DNA of 64,000 nucleotides, taken from Psychrobacillus sp. NEAU-3TGS. Lineage in GTDB: Bacteria; Bacillota; Bacilli; Bacillales_A; Planococcaceae. This document shows positions 44,388-53,464 of the stretch, piece after piece. The stretch spans positions 226,985 through 290,984 of the forward strand of contig NZ_JAPNOZ010000004.1 in assembly GCF_029955155.1 (NCBI RefSeq), given 5' to 3'. The notes beneath the pieces are model-generated. The model was not told the DNA's origin, searched no databases, and saw only the letters and a list, made by a program, of their open reading frames with translations. Made by a program: the position numbers and the translations under genes. Every line of letters begins with the position of its first letter. Within the stretch, counting starts at the first letter, position 1.

Positions 44388-45920
44388 ATGACGCAAAAAA
44401 TTTTACCTGGTGAATCGGAATCTTACTGGCTTGCAAATAAGGAACTTCCACTTTTTCCTAAACTAAGTGAAGATATAGAAGTAGATGTAGCTATTGTTGG
44501 GGCGGGACTCACGGGAATTACGGCAGCCTATTTGCTTAGTCAAATTGGACGAAAAGTGATTGTTATAGAAGGAACGAATATATTAAAAGGGACTACTGGC
44601 TTCACCACAGCTAAGGTAACTGCCCAACATGGTCCAATTTACCAACAGCTAATCAATACCTTTGATGAGCAAAAAGCCCGTTTATATTATGATGCAAATA
44701 CGGAAGCGAAAGATTTTATCCAACGAACAATCGAGCAATTGAATATCCATTGCGACTTTGAAACATTGCCTGCTTATATATATGCCGATACCGAAGAAGG
44801 CGCGGAAGAAATTGAAAAAGAGATGGAAGCTTATAATGCTTTAGGTATACAGGGAGCAACATTGACGAAGGACACAGGGCTTCCTTATACAGTAAAGCAA
44901 GCCCTTAAGTTAGAAAACCAAGGCCAGTTCCATCCGATAAAATATGCAAAAGCATTAATGGAAAAAGCAATAGAAAATGGTGTGCAGTTTTTTGAGGAGT
45001 CACGTGCGAAAACAGTTAAGTCGAATACGGTAGAACTAATGGAAGGTCAGAAAATCACCGCAAATAAAATACTAGTGTGTAGTCATTTCCCATTTAATGA
45101 CGGGGATGGACTGTATTTTGCCCGGATGCATTCGGAACGTTCCTATGCCCTGGCTTCTATCGCACCGACTAACTATCCAAAAGGTATGTATATAAATGTA
45201 GAGAAGCCGACACGTTCTGTACGTACTGCAATAGGAAATGATGGGAAAAGGTATTTACTCATTGGTGGAGAAGGACATGTAACTGGTCGCTTTGAAGGCG
45301 ATACCAATGCAAATTACGAAACCCTTGCAGCTTTTGGACGAGAGCAGTTTAAAGTAAGTCACTATGATTATCGCTGGTCTGCTCAGGATCTAATCACTTT
45401 AGATCAACTACCATACGTCGGTACGATGACAGCAGGAAAGACAGATGTTCTGGTAGCGACAGGATATGCAAAATGGGGAATGACTAACAGTACGGTTGCC
45501 GCAAAGATTATGGCTGATCTTGTATTGGAAAAAGAGAACCGCTATATAGATCTCTATAATCCAGCGAGATCTAAAATGAAAAAAGAAGACATAAAAAGCT
45601 TTGCAAAAAATAATGCAAGTGTTGCAAAGGAGCTTGTAAAAGGAAAGACAGAGATACCTGATTTGAAACTTGAGGATATTCAAACTGGCAGTGGAGACAT
45701 AATCATGTTGGATGGCAAAAAGGTAGGGGCTTATAAGGATGATCAAGGAAAAGTCTATCTAGTAAAACCCGCTTGTACCCATATGGGCTGTAATGTCTCC
45801 TTTAATAGTGCGGAAAGCTCATGGGATTGCCCATGTCATGGTTCACGATTTAGTTATAATGGGGATGTTATAGAGGGTCCAGCATTTGAACCATTAGAAA
45901 AGGTTGAGTATACGGATTGA
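44388..45920 (+). CDS. yhfW: FAD-dependent oxidoreductase with C-terminal Rieske domain (YhfW-like)
   Basis: The 510-residue protein has an N-terminal DAO-type FAD domain (VDVAIVGAGLTGITAAYLLSQIGRKVIVIEG; AGKTDVLVATGYAKWGMTNS near residue 370) and a Rieske 2Fe-2S domain from about residue 420, with ligand motifs CTHMGC and CPCHGS. The same fusion is B. subtilis YhfW (509 residues). It should transfer electrons between flavin and the cluster; the donor and substrate are unknown. ACAGGAGGGA precedes the ATG. A possible TTGAAT-17-TAGAGA promoter lies upstream. Confidence 0.9.
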   Translation: MTQKILPGESESYWLANKELPLFPKLSEDIEVDVAIVGAGLTGITAAYLLSQIGRKVIVIEGTNILKGTTGFTTAKVTAQHGPIYQQLINTFDEQKARLYYDANTEAKDFIQRTIEQLNIHCDFETLPAYIYADTEEGAEEIEKEMEAYNALGIQGATLTKDTGLPYTVKQALKLENQGQFHPIKYAKALMEKAIENGVQFFEESRAKTVKSNTVELMEGQKITANKILVCSHFPFNDGDGLYFARMHSERSYALASIAPTNYPKGMYINVEKPTRSVRTAIGNDGKRYLLIGGEGHVTGRFEGDTNANYETLAAFGREQFKVSHYDYRWSAQDLITLDQLPYVGTMTAGKTDVLVATGYAKWGMTNSTVAAKIMADLVLEKENRYIDLYNPARSKMKKEDIKSFAKNNASVAKELVKGKTEIPDLKLEDIQTGSGDIIMLDGKKVGAYKDDQGKVYLVKPACTHMGCNVSFNSAESSWDCPCHGSRFSYNGDVIEGPAFEPLEKVEYTD

Positions 45921-45962
45921 TAGGAGTTGTAATACAGCTCTTTGTAAAATAGTTGCATCACT

Positions 45963-46002
45963 AAGGAGTTACCTAAATCATTTATTGGGTAACTCCTTTA
46001 CT
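45963..46002 (+). terminator. Intrinsic terminator
   Basis: AAGGAGTTACC / GGTAACTCCTTT perfect stem with a 14-base loop and short T-run. Confidence 0.75.
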
Positions 46003-46003
46003 A

Positions 46004-46041
46004 TTGTTTTCATTCGATATATCGATTAAAATTATCGATAT
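46004..46041 (+). promoter_or_regulatory. padR promoter with perfect palindromic operator
   Basis: Promoter TTGTTT (46004-46009), 17 bp, TAAAAT (46027-46032). The perfect palindrome ATATCGAT-N7-ATCGATAT (46019-46041) is centred on the -10 hexamer, so a bound dimer would block polymerase. Autoregulation by the PadR protein is the likely meaning. Confidence 0.75.
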
Positions 46042-46062
46042 AGTTTAAAGGAGAGGATATAC

Positions 46063-46524
46063 TTGAAAAAGCGAAGAGGGTTTATACAAATAGCGATTTT
46101 GCATTTGCTAAAGGAAGGCTCGATGCATGGCTATCAAATAATGAAAGAATTAGAAAGTCGCTCCGGTGGACTTTATTCGGCAAGTGCAGGGACAGTATAC
46201 CCGGCGCTCCAGGAATTGACGGAGAAAGAAATGATCGGTTTAGATCCTGAGTCGGACAAAAAGACATATGAGATAAAAGAAAAAGGGAATGAAAAATTAG
46301 AGGAATTCGCAACTCGTAGAGAAGGAGAGTTTTGGGAAGAGTGGAAAGCACGCTGGGTTTGGCAAAATTCCGATGAAGCAACAATGCTAAAGTCCGCACT
46401 CGATTTATGGGAAGTGGAAATCCATAAAGCGGTTAAACAGTCACGTAAAAACCCTGAAAAAACAACTAAGTTAATAGAATTTGTGAAAGAAATAACAGAG
46501 CGTTTACAAAAAGAAAATAGATAG
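46063..46524 (+). CDS. PadR-family transcriptional regulator
   Basis: TTG start at 46063 after AAAGGAGAGG. The 153-residue protein has the PadR winged helix (ILHLLKEGSMHGYQIMKELESRSGGLYSASAGTVYPALQELTEKEMIG, with its YP pair) and a helical C-terminal dimer region rich in Trp (FWEEWKARWVWQ). It heads the operon of two ABC exporter halves and lies 14 bases before the first, so it should sense their substrate and repress the operon through the palindrome upstream. Confidence 0.9.
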   Translation: MKKRRGFIQIAILHLLKEGSMHGYQIMKELESRSGGLYSASAGTVYPALQELTEKEMIGLDPESDKKTYEIKEKGNEKLEEFATRREGEFWEEWKARWVWQNSDEATMLKSALDLWEVEIHKAVKQSRKNPEKTTKLIEFVKEITERLQKENR

Positions 46525-46538
46525 AGAGGGGAAATGCT

Positions 46539-48281
46539 ATGAAATCCCTAGGAAAATTATTTCCGTATATTAAGCCATATACACTATTTGCAATTTTAGC
46601 TCCGTTATTAATGTGTGTGGAAGTGGCAATGGACTTACTACAACCGACAATTATGCAGCATATTATCGATGTGGGAATTGCAGGTAATGATAATGCTTAT
46701 GTGATTAAGCTTGGATTACTAATGCTGTTAACTGCTTTTATTGGCTTGATCGGTGGGGCTGGTTGTACAATTTATAGTACGAAGACTGCAGTTAATTTTG
46801 CTGCAGATATACGTCGTGATATTTTCAAAAAGACGGAGCAGTTTTCCAGTAAAAACACGGATGCATTTGGAGCGGGAAAACTAATTACAATAGTAACAAA
46901 TGATGTAACAGCGGTTCAACAAGCTTTAATGATGACGTTGAGGATTTTTGTACGCGGCCCATTACTGTTTATCGGATCAGTAGCAATTGTTTGGTTTACT
47001 GCGCGTGAGTTGTTTCCAGTATTATTAGTAGCTATCCCGATTTTGATGGTTTGTATTTATTATTTTTCGGCTAAATCGGGACAGTTATTTGCAAAAGTTC
47101 AAAAAGCGATGGACCAGGTGAATACAAAACTACAAGAGACGTTCGCAGGAATACGTGTTATTAAAGCATTCGATCGTCAAGATTATGAGATTAAAATGTT
47201 CCGAAAGGTAAATGATCTATTAACGAAAAGAAATATGTCTGCCGAACAAGTTATTCTAACACTAATGCCGATCATGCTATTTGTGGTGAATTTAGGTGTC
47301 GTTGCAGGTATGTGGATGGGGGCGATCAAAGTAAATGAAGGGACACTTCAAGTTGGTGTTATTTTAGCCTTTATTAACTACTTGAATATCATTATGAACG
47401 GACTTATGACAAGTAGCCATGTATTAATGCAAATTGCTCGTTCCTTTACTTCAGCTAATAGAATCGGGCAAGTGCTTGATACGGAAATCGATATACAGGA
47501 ACCTGAAATTCCTGCTTTGCTTCCACAAGCAAAAGGGGAAGTGGAGTTTAAAGAGGTTTATTTTAGCTATAGTAAGAACGGGGAATATGTCCTGAAAAAC
47601 ATCTCATTCCGAGCAAAAGCGGGTGAGACGATTGGAATTATTGGTTCTACTGGTAGTGGAAAATCAACGCTCATTAAACTCATTCCAAGGCTATATGATC
47701 CAGATTCGGGATCCATTTTTATGGATGGAGTGGATGTAAAAGAATATCCACTTGACCAATTAAGAGGAATGATTGGTTTTGTTCCACAAAAGGCGACCTT
47801 ATTTTCCGGAACAATTGAAGAGAATTTATACTATGGAAAAGAGGAAGCAAGCCTTTTAGAAATGGAAGGAGCAGCTAGATCTGCGGCTGCAATAGAGTTT
47901 ATCGATAAATTAGAGGATAAATATGCCCATGAGCTTATGCAAGGGGCAACAAATTTGTCTGGTGGTCAAAAGCAACGTCTATCGATGGCACGTGCGTTTA
48001 TCCGTCAACCGAAAATTTTAATATTAGATGATTCCACCTCCGCTATCGATGCTTTGTCGGAAGCTTCCGTACAACAAGCATTACAACAAAATCATGCAGA
48101 GACAACTGTGTTCATCATTTCAGCCAAGATTTCTTCCATCATTAACGCAGATCAGATTCTCGTGATTGAAGATGGCATGTTGGAAGCGTGTGGTACACAT
48201 ACTGAGCTGCTAGAAAACAGCAGTGTTTATCGTGGTATTTATGAAACGCAAACAGGGAAGGAGGTCTATTCATATGAATAA
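46539..48281 (+). CDS. Heterodimeric ABC exporter, subunit with degenerate ATPase residues
   Basis: The 580-residue half-transporter has six helices (about 15-310) and an ATPase domain: Walker A GSTGSGKST, canonical signature NLSGGQKQR, but the catalytic Glu is Asp (ILILDDSTSAID) and the switch His is missing (IISAKISSI in place of AHRL). These are the changes seen in the degenerate-site subunit of LmrCD/BmrCD/TM287-type exporters. It needs the next gene product, whose start lies inside its last codons. Multidrug or peptide export is likely. Confidence 0.92.
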   Translation: MKSLGKLFPYIKPYTLFAILAPLLMCVEVAMDLLQPTIMQHIIDVGIAGNDNAYVIKLGLLMLLTAFIGLIGGAGCTIYSTKTAVNFAADIRRDIFKKTEQFSSKNTDAFGAGKLITIVTNDVTAVQQALMMTLRIFVRGPLLFIGSVAIVWFTARELFPVLLVAIPILMVCIYYFSAKSGQLFAKVQKAMDQVNTKLQETFAGIRVIKAFDRQDYEIKMFRKVNDLLTKRNMSAEQVILTLMPIMLFVVNLGVVAGMWMGAIKVNEGTLQVGVILAFINYLNIIMNGLMTSSHVLMQIARSFTSANRIGQVLDTEIDIQEPEIPALLPQAKGEVEFKEVYFSYSKNGEYVLKNISFRAKAGETIGIIGSTGSGKSTLIKLIPRLYDPDSGSIFMDGVDVKEYPLDQLRGMIGFVPQKATLFSGTIEENLYYGKEEASLLEMEGAARSAAAIEFIDKLEDKYAHELMQGATNLSGGQKQRLSMARAFIRQPKILILDDSTSAIDALSEASVQQALQQNHAETTVFIISAKISSIINADQILVIEDGMLEACGTHTELLENSSVYRGIYETQTGKEVYSYE

Positions 48282-50082
48282 ATCTTCCACATCTAGCGCG
48301 ATTGGCCGAGCACGTGGACCACGAGGATTCAGCGGACCAGTGGAAAAGGCAAAGGATAGAAAAGGTACGCTCAAACGAATATGGCAGTACATGGAGAAGC
48401 AAAAAGTAGCAATGGTTGCATCGGTTATTTTTGTCATCATTTCTACGCTTTTGAACTTACTCGTACCTTATATAATTGGTGTCATTATCGATCAGTATAT
48501 CATTCCAAAAGATATGAATGGTACACTTCGATTTCTACTGATCCTAGCCATTGTCTATGTAGCTGCCTCCATTTTTACTTGGCTCCAAACATTTTTAATG
48601 GTGCGAGTGTCATTGAAAACCATTCGGATTTTACGCCAGGATCTATTTAATAAGTTTCAAACATTATCATTGCGCTTTTTTGATAAACGAACACATGGCG
48701 ATTTAATGAGTCGTGTGACCAATGATATTGAGAGCTTGAATAATGCACTTAGTCAAAGTGTGATTCAAATTATTTCCTCTATTTTAATGGTATCAGGTGT
48801 GACGATCGCAATGTTCTTACTGAATTGGATGCTTGCTATTATATCCTTATTGGTCATTCCATTAATCGTTTTTACAACGAAAAAAGTGATTAAATATAGC
48901 AGTAGTAATTTTATTAAAAGACAGCGTGATTTAGGGGAACTGAACAGCTTTATCGAAGAAGCTATTTCGGGAAATGAAGTCATTACGATTTTCGGACAGG
49001 AAGAAAAAACGTTCACAAAGTTTTCTGTCGTGAATGAAAGACTAAGACATTCTGCAATGGCAGCTGATACGGTATCAGGCTTTTTAGGACCGATTAATAA
49101 CTTCATCAATAACTTAGGGCTTGTGCTAATCATAGCAGTTGGTGCTGTTATGACGGTGCAAGATATGGCAACAGTCGGTATTATCGCAGCATTCGTAACA
49201 TATTCGCGCCAATTTTTCCGTCCGATTAATCAGCTATCCAGTCTATTAAACACATTTCAGTCTGCTATAGCTGGGGCGGAACGAGTATTTGAAATTATGG
49301 ACGAAACACCAGATCTAACGGATAAAGAAAATGCGATTGAAGTTGACTCTTTTCAAGGGGATGTCACGTTCTCGAATGTAAACTTTGCATATGAAAATGG
49401 TAAACCAATCTTAAAAGACATTAGCTTTGAGGCAAAAGCAGGGGAGAAGATTGCATTAGTAGGTCCAACTGGTTCAGGGAAAACAACGATTATCAATTTA
49501 TTAATGCGTTTTTATGACATCGATTCTGGAGAGATTAAAATCGATGGGCGACCAGTTAAAGACTACCAGATCAGTAAACTCCGTGAAAAAATAGGAATTG
49601 TACTTCAAGACACATTCTTATTTTCTGGAACAATCATGGAAAATATCCGCTATGGTCGTCTAGAAGCAACAGACGAAGAAGTCATTGCAGCTGCCAAAAT
49701 GGCTTCCGCACACAGTTTCATCAAACACTTGCCAGGTCGCTATGAAACACTTATTACCTCAGGCGGATCAAGCTTAAGCCAAGGACAGCGACAACTTCTA
49801 GCAATTGCTCGAGCGATTTTAGCCGATTCCGATATACTGATTCTAGATGAAGCGACATCAAGCATCGATACTAGAACCGAAATAGAGATCCAGCAAGGAC
49901 TGAATCGATTATCGGAAGGGAGAACAAGCTTCGTCATTGCACACCGATTAAAAACAATCGAAAATGCGGACTGGATATTAGTAATAAATCAAGGAGAACT
50001 AATCGAGTCTGGGACACATGAAGAACTATTGAAGCAAAAAGGTTTTTACGCTGAATTGTATGAGAGTCAGTTTAATATTTGA
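48274..50082 (+). CDS. Heterodimeric ABC exporter, subunit with catalytic ATPase residues
   Basis: ATG 48274 follows AAGGAGG at good spacing, overlapping the previous stop by eight bases. The 602-residue half-transporter has a Gly/Pro-rich N-terminal extension (ARGPRGFSGPVEKAKD), six helices, and Walker A GPTGSGKTT, Walker B with Glu ILILDEATSSID and His VIAHRLKTI. Its signature is altered to SLSQGQRQ. Together with the partner this gives one full and one degenerate ATP site, the standard heterodimeric arrangement. A terminator ends the three-gene operon. Confidence 0.92.
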   Translation: MNKSSTSSAIGRARGPRGFSGPVEKAKDRKGTLKRIWQYMEKQKVAMVASVIFVIISTLLNLLVPYIIGVIIDQYIIPKDMNGTLRFLLILAIVYVAASIFTWLQTFLMVRVSLKTIRILRQDLFNKFQTLSLRFFDKRTHGDLMSRVTNDIESLNNALSQSVIQIISSILMVSGVTIAMFLLNWMLAIISLLVIPLIVFTTKKVIKYSSSNFIKRQRDLGELNSFIEEAISGNEVITIFGQEEKTFTKFSVVNERLRHSAMAADTVSGFLGPINNFINNLGLVLIIAVGAVMTVQDMATVGIIAAFVTYSRQFFRPINQLSSLLNTFQSAIAGAERVFEIMDETPDLTDKENAIEVDSFQGDVTFSNVNFAYENGKPILKDISFEAKAGEKIALVGPTGSGKTTIINLLMRFYDIDSGEIKIDGRPVKDYQISKLREKIGIVLQDTFLFSGTIMENIRYGRLEATDEEVIAAAKMASAHSFIKHLPGRYETLITSGGSSLSQGQRQLLAIARAILADSDILILDEATSSIDTRTEIEIQQGLNRLSEGRTSFVIAHRLKTIENADWILVINQGELIESGTHEELLKQKGFYAELYESQFNI

Positions 50083-50087
50083 ATGAA

Positions 50088-50132
50088 AAAGCAGGTGGTA
50101 CTCAAGGAAAGTGGAGTACTGCCTGCTTGTAT
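50088..50132 (+). terminator. Intrinsic terminator
   Basis: AAGCAGG-GGTACTC / GAGTACTGCCTGCTT stem, ten-base loop. Confidence 0.75.
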
Positions 50133-50258
50133 TATGTAAGGGCTATATTTTAAGCAAGCTCCGAAATAGATGTAATCGATTGAAGAAATATTTCATTTTA
50201 GGTAACCTATTTTCTTTTTGATACGTATATCTATTTGAAATAAAGGAGAGTGTTCCTA

Positions 50259-50474
50259 TTGAAAAATACAAAATTAAGAATGGTATGGATACTTAACAAT
50301 ATTTTTTGTTACTTAATGTTTATCGGTTTTTCAATTTTTGTGGTTATAAATAAAGAGGATTTTCAATTAATAGATAGATGGTCAATATGGGTAATAGGAA
50401 TGCTTCTCCTTTTAATGTTCTCTATGTTTGGTACTTATCGAATTTGTGGATGGATAAAAGAAGGGAAATTATAA
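50259..50474 (+). CDS. Small two-helix membrane protein, unknown function
   Basis: TTG 50259 has AAGGAG ten bases upstream; GTG at 50250 touches that site. The 71-residue product has two hydrophobic helices (about 8-28 and 43-60) separated by NKEDFQLIDRWSIWV, and a basic tail WIKEGKL. I do not recognise a family. A clean ribosome site and the alternation of hydrophobic and charged parts support it as real. Confidence 0.6.
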   Translation: MKNTKLRMVWILNNIFCYLMFIGFSIFVVINKEDFQLIDRWSIWVIGMLLLLMFSMFGTYRICGWIKEGKL

Positions 50475-50530
50475 TTACCTTTATATATGTTCATTGAAAT
50501 GAATAAGATTAGATAGTGAATTAGGCAATA

Positions 50531-50572
50531 AAAAAACAATCGTGCGGAGTAATCTCTGCACGATTGTTTTAG
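50531..50572. terminator. Bidirectional intrinsic terminator
   Basis: AACAATCGTGC-GGAG / CTC-GCACGATTGTT stem with A-run and T-run between two convergent small genes. Confidence 0.88.
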
Positions 50573-50865
50573 AAAGAAGAAGTTTTAGTTTCCGCTGGTA
50601 CACGTTTTTGTAAATCTAAAATAATTGGATCAGCAGATGACTCTAATAAGTCTGCTTGTTTTTGTTGAAGATCTAATCGCATTTTTTCAGTTTCGATTAA
50701 AAAGTTATTATACTTCAGTTTTTCAAGTTCAATTTCATCTTTAACAATTTGTGCCTTATACTTTTGTGTTTTTCGTAAATGAGTTGTCCAAATTGCAGTA
50801 AGTGGAATAGAAAAAATCATTACTATAGCCACTAAGCCAATCCCTAGTGCGAACAAATCCTCCAT
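50569..50865 (-). CDS. Small membrane-anchored coiled-coil protein
   Basis: The 98-residue protein has one N-terminal helix (about 6-27, GIGLVAIVMIFSIPLTAIWTT) and a long charged helix (about 30-80, KAQIVKDEIELEKLKYNNFLIETEKMRLDLQQKQADLLE) likely to form a coiled coil in the cytoplasm. The architecture is PspB-like, but the family is not certain. ATG 50865 follows GGAGGGATACAA. Confidence 0.65.
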   Translation of the reverse strand: MEDLFALGIGLVAIVMIFSIPLTAIWTTHLRKTQKYKAQIVKDEIELEKLKYNNFLIETEKMRLDLQQKQADLLESSADPIILDLQKRVPAETKTSSF

Positions 50866-50955
50866 TTGTATCCCTCCGTAGCCATTTTCTTAAGTATATA
50901 CGAAAAAAGAAAGAAATAGTTTCGCAAATATAGATTATTCTGAGCACTAATGAGT

Positions 50956-50997
50956 TTAGTTGGAAAAATCGTCACTTTAGTTGGAAAACCATCCGAA
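50956..50997. repeat. Two 21-bp tandem units (array C)
   Basis: Units 50956-50976 and 50977-50997 both begin TTAGTTGGAAAA, the same core as array B 35 kb away; the remaining nine or so bases differ. Located in the gap between two minus-strand genes. Confidence 0.7.
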
Positions 50998-51001
50998 AAC
51001 G

Positions 51002-51033
51002 AAAAAAGCTCCCTCGAACAACTTCGGGGGAGT
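51002..51033 (-). terminator. Intrinsic terminator of the M20 operon
   Basis: Minus strand CTCCC-CGAA / TTCGAGGGAG followed by CTTTTTT. Confidence 0.82.
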
Positions 51034-51040
51034 CCATAAA

Positions 51041-52219
51041 TCATTTATTCAAATAAGCCCAAGCATACTGAGCATACAGTTCCGCACCAGTTACAAGTGC
51101 ATCTTCGTCGATATCGAAGTTTCCGTGGTGATGGGCCCACTCTGTATCTTTTTCAGGATTTCCACTACCTACAAGTGCAAAACTTCCAGGTGCTTTCGTT
51201 AAGTAAGCAGAGAAGTCTTCCGCACCCATTGTTGGTTTTTCATCATACACCGCATCAGATCCAAACGCTTCAGTAGCAACTTGTTGAACAAGCTGTGCGC
51301 TTTCTTCCTCATTCACTACCGTATCTGTACCGCGAATATATTCCACTTCTGCAGTAGCGCCGTAAGTAGAGGCAATACTTTCCGCATATTGTGTAATGCT
51401 TTTCTCGATATGATCGCGGGTTTCTGGATGGAATGTGCGAACAGTTCCTTCGATTTCCGCATTTTCAGCGATTACATTAAATCGGGTACCTACAACCATT
51501 TTCCCGATAGTAAGAACAGCAGGACTTTGCGGGTCAATTGTTCTAGAAACAACTGTTTGGACGTTCATAACAAAAGAAGAAGCAACGATTGCCGCGTCGA
51601 TGCATGCTTCCGGTATCGCAGCATGTCCACCTTTTCCTTTGAATTTCACTTTGATGATATCCGCTGCAGCAAATGAAGGACCTGGTGAGCAAGCTACTTT
51701 ATTTGTTGGCATTTGAGACCAAATGTGAATACCAAACACATTGTCTACTCCGTCCATTGCACCTTGAGCAACGATTGCTTTTGCTCCAGCCGCTGCTTCT
51801 TCTGCCGGTTGGAACAAGAAACGAACATTACCTGGAAGTTGGTCTTTTACATCATTCAAAGCCTTAGCTGCTATTAATAACATCGAAGTATGTCCGTCAT
51901 GCCCACACGCGTGCATTTTTCCTTCCACTTTAGAAGCATAGGGTACATGCGTATTCAGTTGTTGAACTGGAAGAGCATCCATATCCGCTCTAAGCGCCAC
52001 TGTTTTACCGCCTGGAACTGCTTGAATTTCAGCGATTACTCCCGTAGGCTCTGTTTTTCGGTAGGGAATGCCAAGCTCGTCTAAATACTCGCAAACGAAC
52101 GCAGTCGTTTTGAATTCTTCAAATGATAACTCAGGCTCACTATGCAGTTTACGACGTAGCGCGGTCAATTCTTCACTATTATTTGTAATGGATTCTTTTA
52201 TTTTTGGGTTAATCATCAT
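51041..52219 (-). CDS. M20-family amidohydrolase (N-acyl amino acid type)
   Basis: The 392-residue metallopeptidase-fold enzyme has the M20D motifs: RRKLHSEPELSFEE, LRADMDALPVQ, MHACGHDGHTSMLL, FLFQPAEEAAAGAKAIV and GAEDFSAYL, with Cys/His/Glu metal ligands. Such enzymes hydrolyse N-acyl amino acids or related amides. Its ATG overlaps the stop of the preceding M20 gene by four bases. Last gene of a three-gene operon with a transporter. Confidence 0.9.
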   Translation of the reverse strand: MMINPKIKESITNNSEELTALRRKLHSEPELSFEEFKTTAFVCEYLDELGIPYRKTEPTGVIAEIQAVPGGKTVALRADMDALPVQQLNTHVPYASKVEGKMHACGHDGHTSMLLIAAKALNDVKDQLPGNVRFLFQPAEEAAAGAKAIVAQGAMDGVDNVFGIHIWSQMPTNKVACSPGPSFAAADIIKVKFKGKGGHAAIPEACIDAAIVASSFVMNVQTVVSRTIDPQSPAVLTIGKMVVGTRFNVIAENAEIEGTVRTFHPETRDHIEKSITQYAESIASTYGATAEVEYIRGTDTVVNEEESAQLVQQVATEAFGSDAVYDEKPTMGAEDFSAYLTKAPGSFALVGSGNPEKDTEWAHHHGNFDIDEDALVTGAELYAQYAWAYLNK

Positions 52220-53448
52220 TCATTTCCCTCCGTTAACTTTAAGGCTGTCTGAAATACAATATTTGCACCGCTCGCCAGATGACTTCCATCTGACCATTCT
52301 TCAGGACAATGACTAAGCCCATCTTTACTTGGAATGAAAATCATCCCACAAGCAGTAAAATCGGAAAATACCATTGCATCATGTCCGGCTCCACTGTTGA
52401 TCGAGCAATAAGGAACGTCTAACTTTTCACTTTCTTCCTGGAAGATAGATTGAATATGTTCATCCATCTCTTTCGGTGAAATATATAATAATTGTTCCGT
52501 TGAAGTAAGAATGCCTGTAGTCTGTTTAGAAGCAATCAATTCTTCCACTTTTCGCACCGCATTTTGAACGTGCTGCTCTTTACCAGAACGTATATCTACT
52601 GAGAATACCACTTTATCTGGTATAACATTGGAACCATTTGGGAATACCTGGAGCTGTCCAGTAGTGATTACTGTCCCATTTCCTTCCTCTATGGCTAGCT
52701 TCGGAAAAGTGGCAATTACCTCAGCGGCTGCAACCAGAGCATCAGATCGGCGATTCATCGGTGTAGTACCAGCATGTCCTGCTTTCCCTTGAATTGTTAC
52801 TTCTAATTGCGTTAATCCAACAATTGCTTCCACAATGCCAATCGGAATATTTTTTTCCTCCAATATAGGACCTTGCTCGATATGGAGCTCGAGAAATGCT
52901 TTGATCGTTTTCGGATCACGCCATTTTTCTTTTGAAGGATCCAAACCTATGCTAATCATTGCATCTTCGGCTAATAGTCCGTCTTTATCTGCAAGTACTT
53001 TAAAGTCTTTATTGGTCAATAAACCCATCATGCCTCTAGAGCCCATTAAGCCACCGCCCCAGCGGGACCCTTCTTCTTCTACAAGCGCAATAATTTCGAT
53101 AGGATAAGCAGGCTTCTTATTATTTTCTTGGAATAACGCAGCTACTTCTAGCCCGATTACGACTCCTGCAGTACCATCGAAAGCTCCTCCGTTCGGAACG
53201 GAGTCAAAATGAGAGCCAACAATAACAGAAGGGGCGTTTGGAATCGTTCCATCTAGCTTTCCAAAAATATTTCCGAACCCATCCTCTGAAACAGTAAGTC
53301 CATATTTGAGCATCTGCTCTTTAATATAATTTCGAGCACTCAAATCTTCTTTCGAATAAGTAAGCCTTGTTACGCCTGCTCCAGGAGTAGCGGTAAATTG
53401 ACTTAATAGTTCAATATGCTGTTCGATTCTTTGCTGATTGGCTAACAT
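52216..53448 (-). CDS. M20-family N-carbamoyl-amino-acid hydrolase / allantoate amidohydrolase type
   Basis: The 410-residue protein belongs to the Zn-dependent hydantoinase/carbamoylase branch of M20: TRLTYSKEDLSARNYI, GSHFDSVPNGGAFDGTAGV (His and bridging Asp), ALVEEEGSRWGGGLMGSRG (Glu pair), ELHIEQGPILEE and GAGHDAM near the C-terminus. It should cleave a ureido group from an N-carbamoyl amino acid or allantoate-like compound. ATAGGAGTGATAGT precedes the ATG. No hydantoinase or allantoinase gene is next to it, so the true substrate is open. Confidence 0.88.
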   Translation of the reverse strand: MLANQQRIEQHIELLSQFTATPGAGVTRLTYSKEDLSARNYIKEQMLKYGLTVSEDGFGNIFGKLDGTIPNAPSVIVGSHFDSVPNGGAFDGTAGVVIGLEVAALFQENNKKPAYPIEIIALVEEEGSRWGGGLMGSRGMMGLLTNKDFKVLADKDGLLAEDAMISIGLDPSKEKWRDPKTIKAFLELHIEQGPILEEKNIPIGIVEAIVGLTQLEVTIQGKAGHAGTTPMNRRSDALVAAAEVIATFPKLAIEEGNGTVITTGQLQVFPNGSNVIPDKVVFSVDIRSGKEQHVQNAVRKVEELIASKQTTGILTSTEQLLYISPKEMDEHIQSIFQEESEKLDVPYCSINSGAGHDAMVFSDFTACGMIFIPSKDGLSHCPEEWSDGSHLASGANIVFQTALKLTEGNE

Positions 53449-53464
53449 ACTATCACTCCTATTC

